Source of the DNA: Sulfuricella sp.
Lineage (GTDB): Bacteria; Pseudomonadota; Gammaproteobacteria; Burkholderiales; Sulfuricellaceae
Direction of reading: 5' to 3'
DNA length: 12,533 nucleotides
Assembly (NCBI GenBank): GCA_019911785.1
Contig: JAIOJM010000138.1
Span: 1-12,533, forward strand
A program made the position numbers and the translations under genes. Within the stretch, counting starts at the first letter, position 1. Each line of letters starts with the position of its first letter. This document shows, one piece after another, positions 12,218 to 12,533 of this stretch. A model generated the notes under the pieces. The model did no database searches. It was not told where the DNA came from and was given only the letters and a program-made list of their open reading frames with translations.

Positions 12218-12533
12218 GCGAAAAAGGCGGCGGCACTTTCCAGGGCATCAAGCTGTTGCTGTGCGAAAACCCGCTGCCTCCGATTGACGAGGCCATCGCC
12301 GCGGCTCAGGCCGAGGTGGCGCACAGCAACTTCTACACCGAGCCCTATTCGGCGCCGCTGCGCCGGCTTATCAGCGAGCAGCTCGGCGTGCACGAACGGC
12401 TCATTCATATCAACGCCGGCTCCGAGCTCATCCTGCGCCAGATCTTCGACCGCTTCGGCCAGCAGGTCCATCTGCTGACGCCGACCTATGTACTCTTTCC
12501 CGAGATCGCCCAGCACTACACGGAAACACGGCT
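12205..12533 (+). CDS. HisC-like PLP-dependent aminotransferase, N-terminal part
   Basis: Only the first 109 residues are present before the window ends. ENPLPPIDEAIAAAQAEV, FYTEPYSAPLRRLISEQLGV, LIHINAGSELILRQIFDRFG and LLTPTYVLFPEIAQHY follow the order of conserved blocks in class I/II fold-type I aminotransferases of the histidinol-phosphate group: NENP-like start, Y-P-x-LR, GSxELI and PTY. The PLP lysine lies beyond the window. True HisC converts histidinol phosphate and imidazole-acetol phosphate, but paralogues use other amino acids, and the context here is not a his operon. ATG 12205 has AAAAGG 9 bases upstream and overlaps the cytochrome-like gene by 13 bp, so it belongs to the same transcript. 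The exact substrate is unknown. Confidence 0.8.
   Translation, partial: MGSLSEKGGGTFQGIKLLLCENPLPPIDEAIAAAQAEVAHSNFYTEPYSAPLRRLISEQLGVHERLIHINAGSELILRQIFDRFGQQVHLLTPTYVLFPEIAQHYTETR

Noticed and set aside
1..12533. Search for CRISPR arrays, tRNA or rRNA genes, transposases and integrases
   Set aside because: No spaced direct repeats, cloverleaf-like sequences, terminal inverted repeats or transposase motifs were seen by eye.

Overview
The window is dense, GC-rich bacterial DNA with short intergenic gaps and gene content typical of Proteobacteria: TonB/ExbB/ExbD, a TonB-dependent outer-membrane receptor, two exported c-type cytochrome proteins, an RssA-like lipoprotein and a clade-3-type catalase. 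Protein flavour and the free mixture of respiratory, metal and peroxide genes suggest a betaproteobacterium, perhaps of the Nitrosomonadales/Gallionella/Sulfuricella type. That placement is inference from protein character; no rRNA or tRNA gene is present to test it.

Left part (1-3186). The window opens inside the 3' end of an AmmeMemoRadiSam-system radical SAM gene. A dienelactone-hydrolase-like alpha/beta hydrolase follows 15 bp later and overlaps tail-to-tail with a minus-strand phosphoribosyltransferase. From the next divergent promoter region an exported NlpC/P60 cell-wall peptidase is read rightwards, and it also overlaps tail-to-tail with a minus-strand patatin-like lipoprotein.

Centre (3187-8062). 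A regulatory region with a candidate promoter overlapped by a Fur-box-like palindrome leads into a 39-codon small ORF and then a compact plus-strand operon: tonB, exbB, exbD, a TonB-dependent receptor and an exported TlpA-like thioredoxin whose start overlaps the receptor stop. This is a self-contained energised uptake system with its own receptor and its own thiol-redox partner. The receptor carries a CxxC pair in the apical part of the plug, where substrate is expected to be sensed. Together with the thioredoxin this points to a metal or thiol-linked cargo, or a redox-gated receptor. The substrate is unknown.

Right part (8063-12533). A 291-bp stretch without a convincing gene separates the operon from a minus-strand mono-haem cytochrome c. 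A 665-bp low-coding region follows. It appears to hold a broken C-terminal piece of an OxyR-like LysR regulator, a partial OxyR-type operator and a GC hairpin. Then comes a peroxide/iron cluster read rightwards: a catalase, a ferritin-like protein of the encapsulated-ferritin (EncFtn) family without the C-terminal encapsulin-targeting tail, a DUF3501 protein cut to about 40% of normal length, a cytochrome c-like exported protein with an unfamiliar C-terminal domain, and the start of a HisC-like PLP aminotransferase that runs off the end.

The two parts most worth following are the CxxC-receptor/TlpA uptake operon and the catalase-EncFtn-short DUF3501-cytochrome cluster, in which no encapsulin shell gene is visible.
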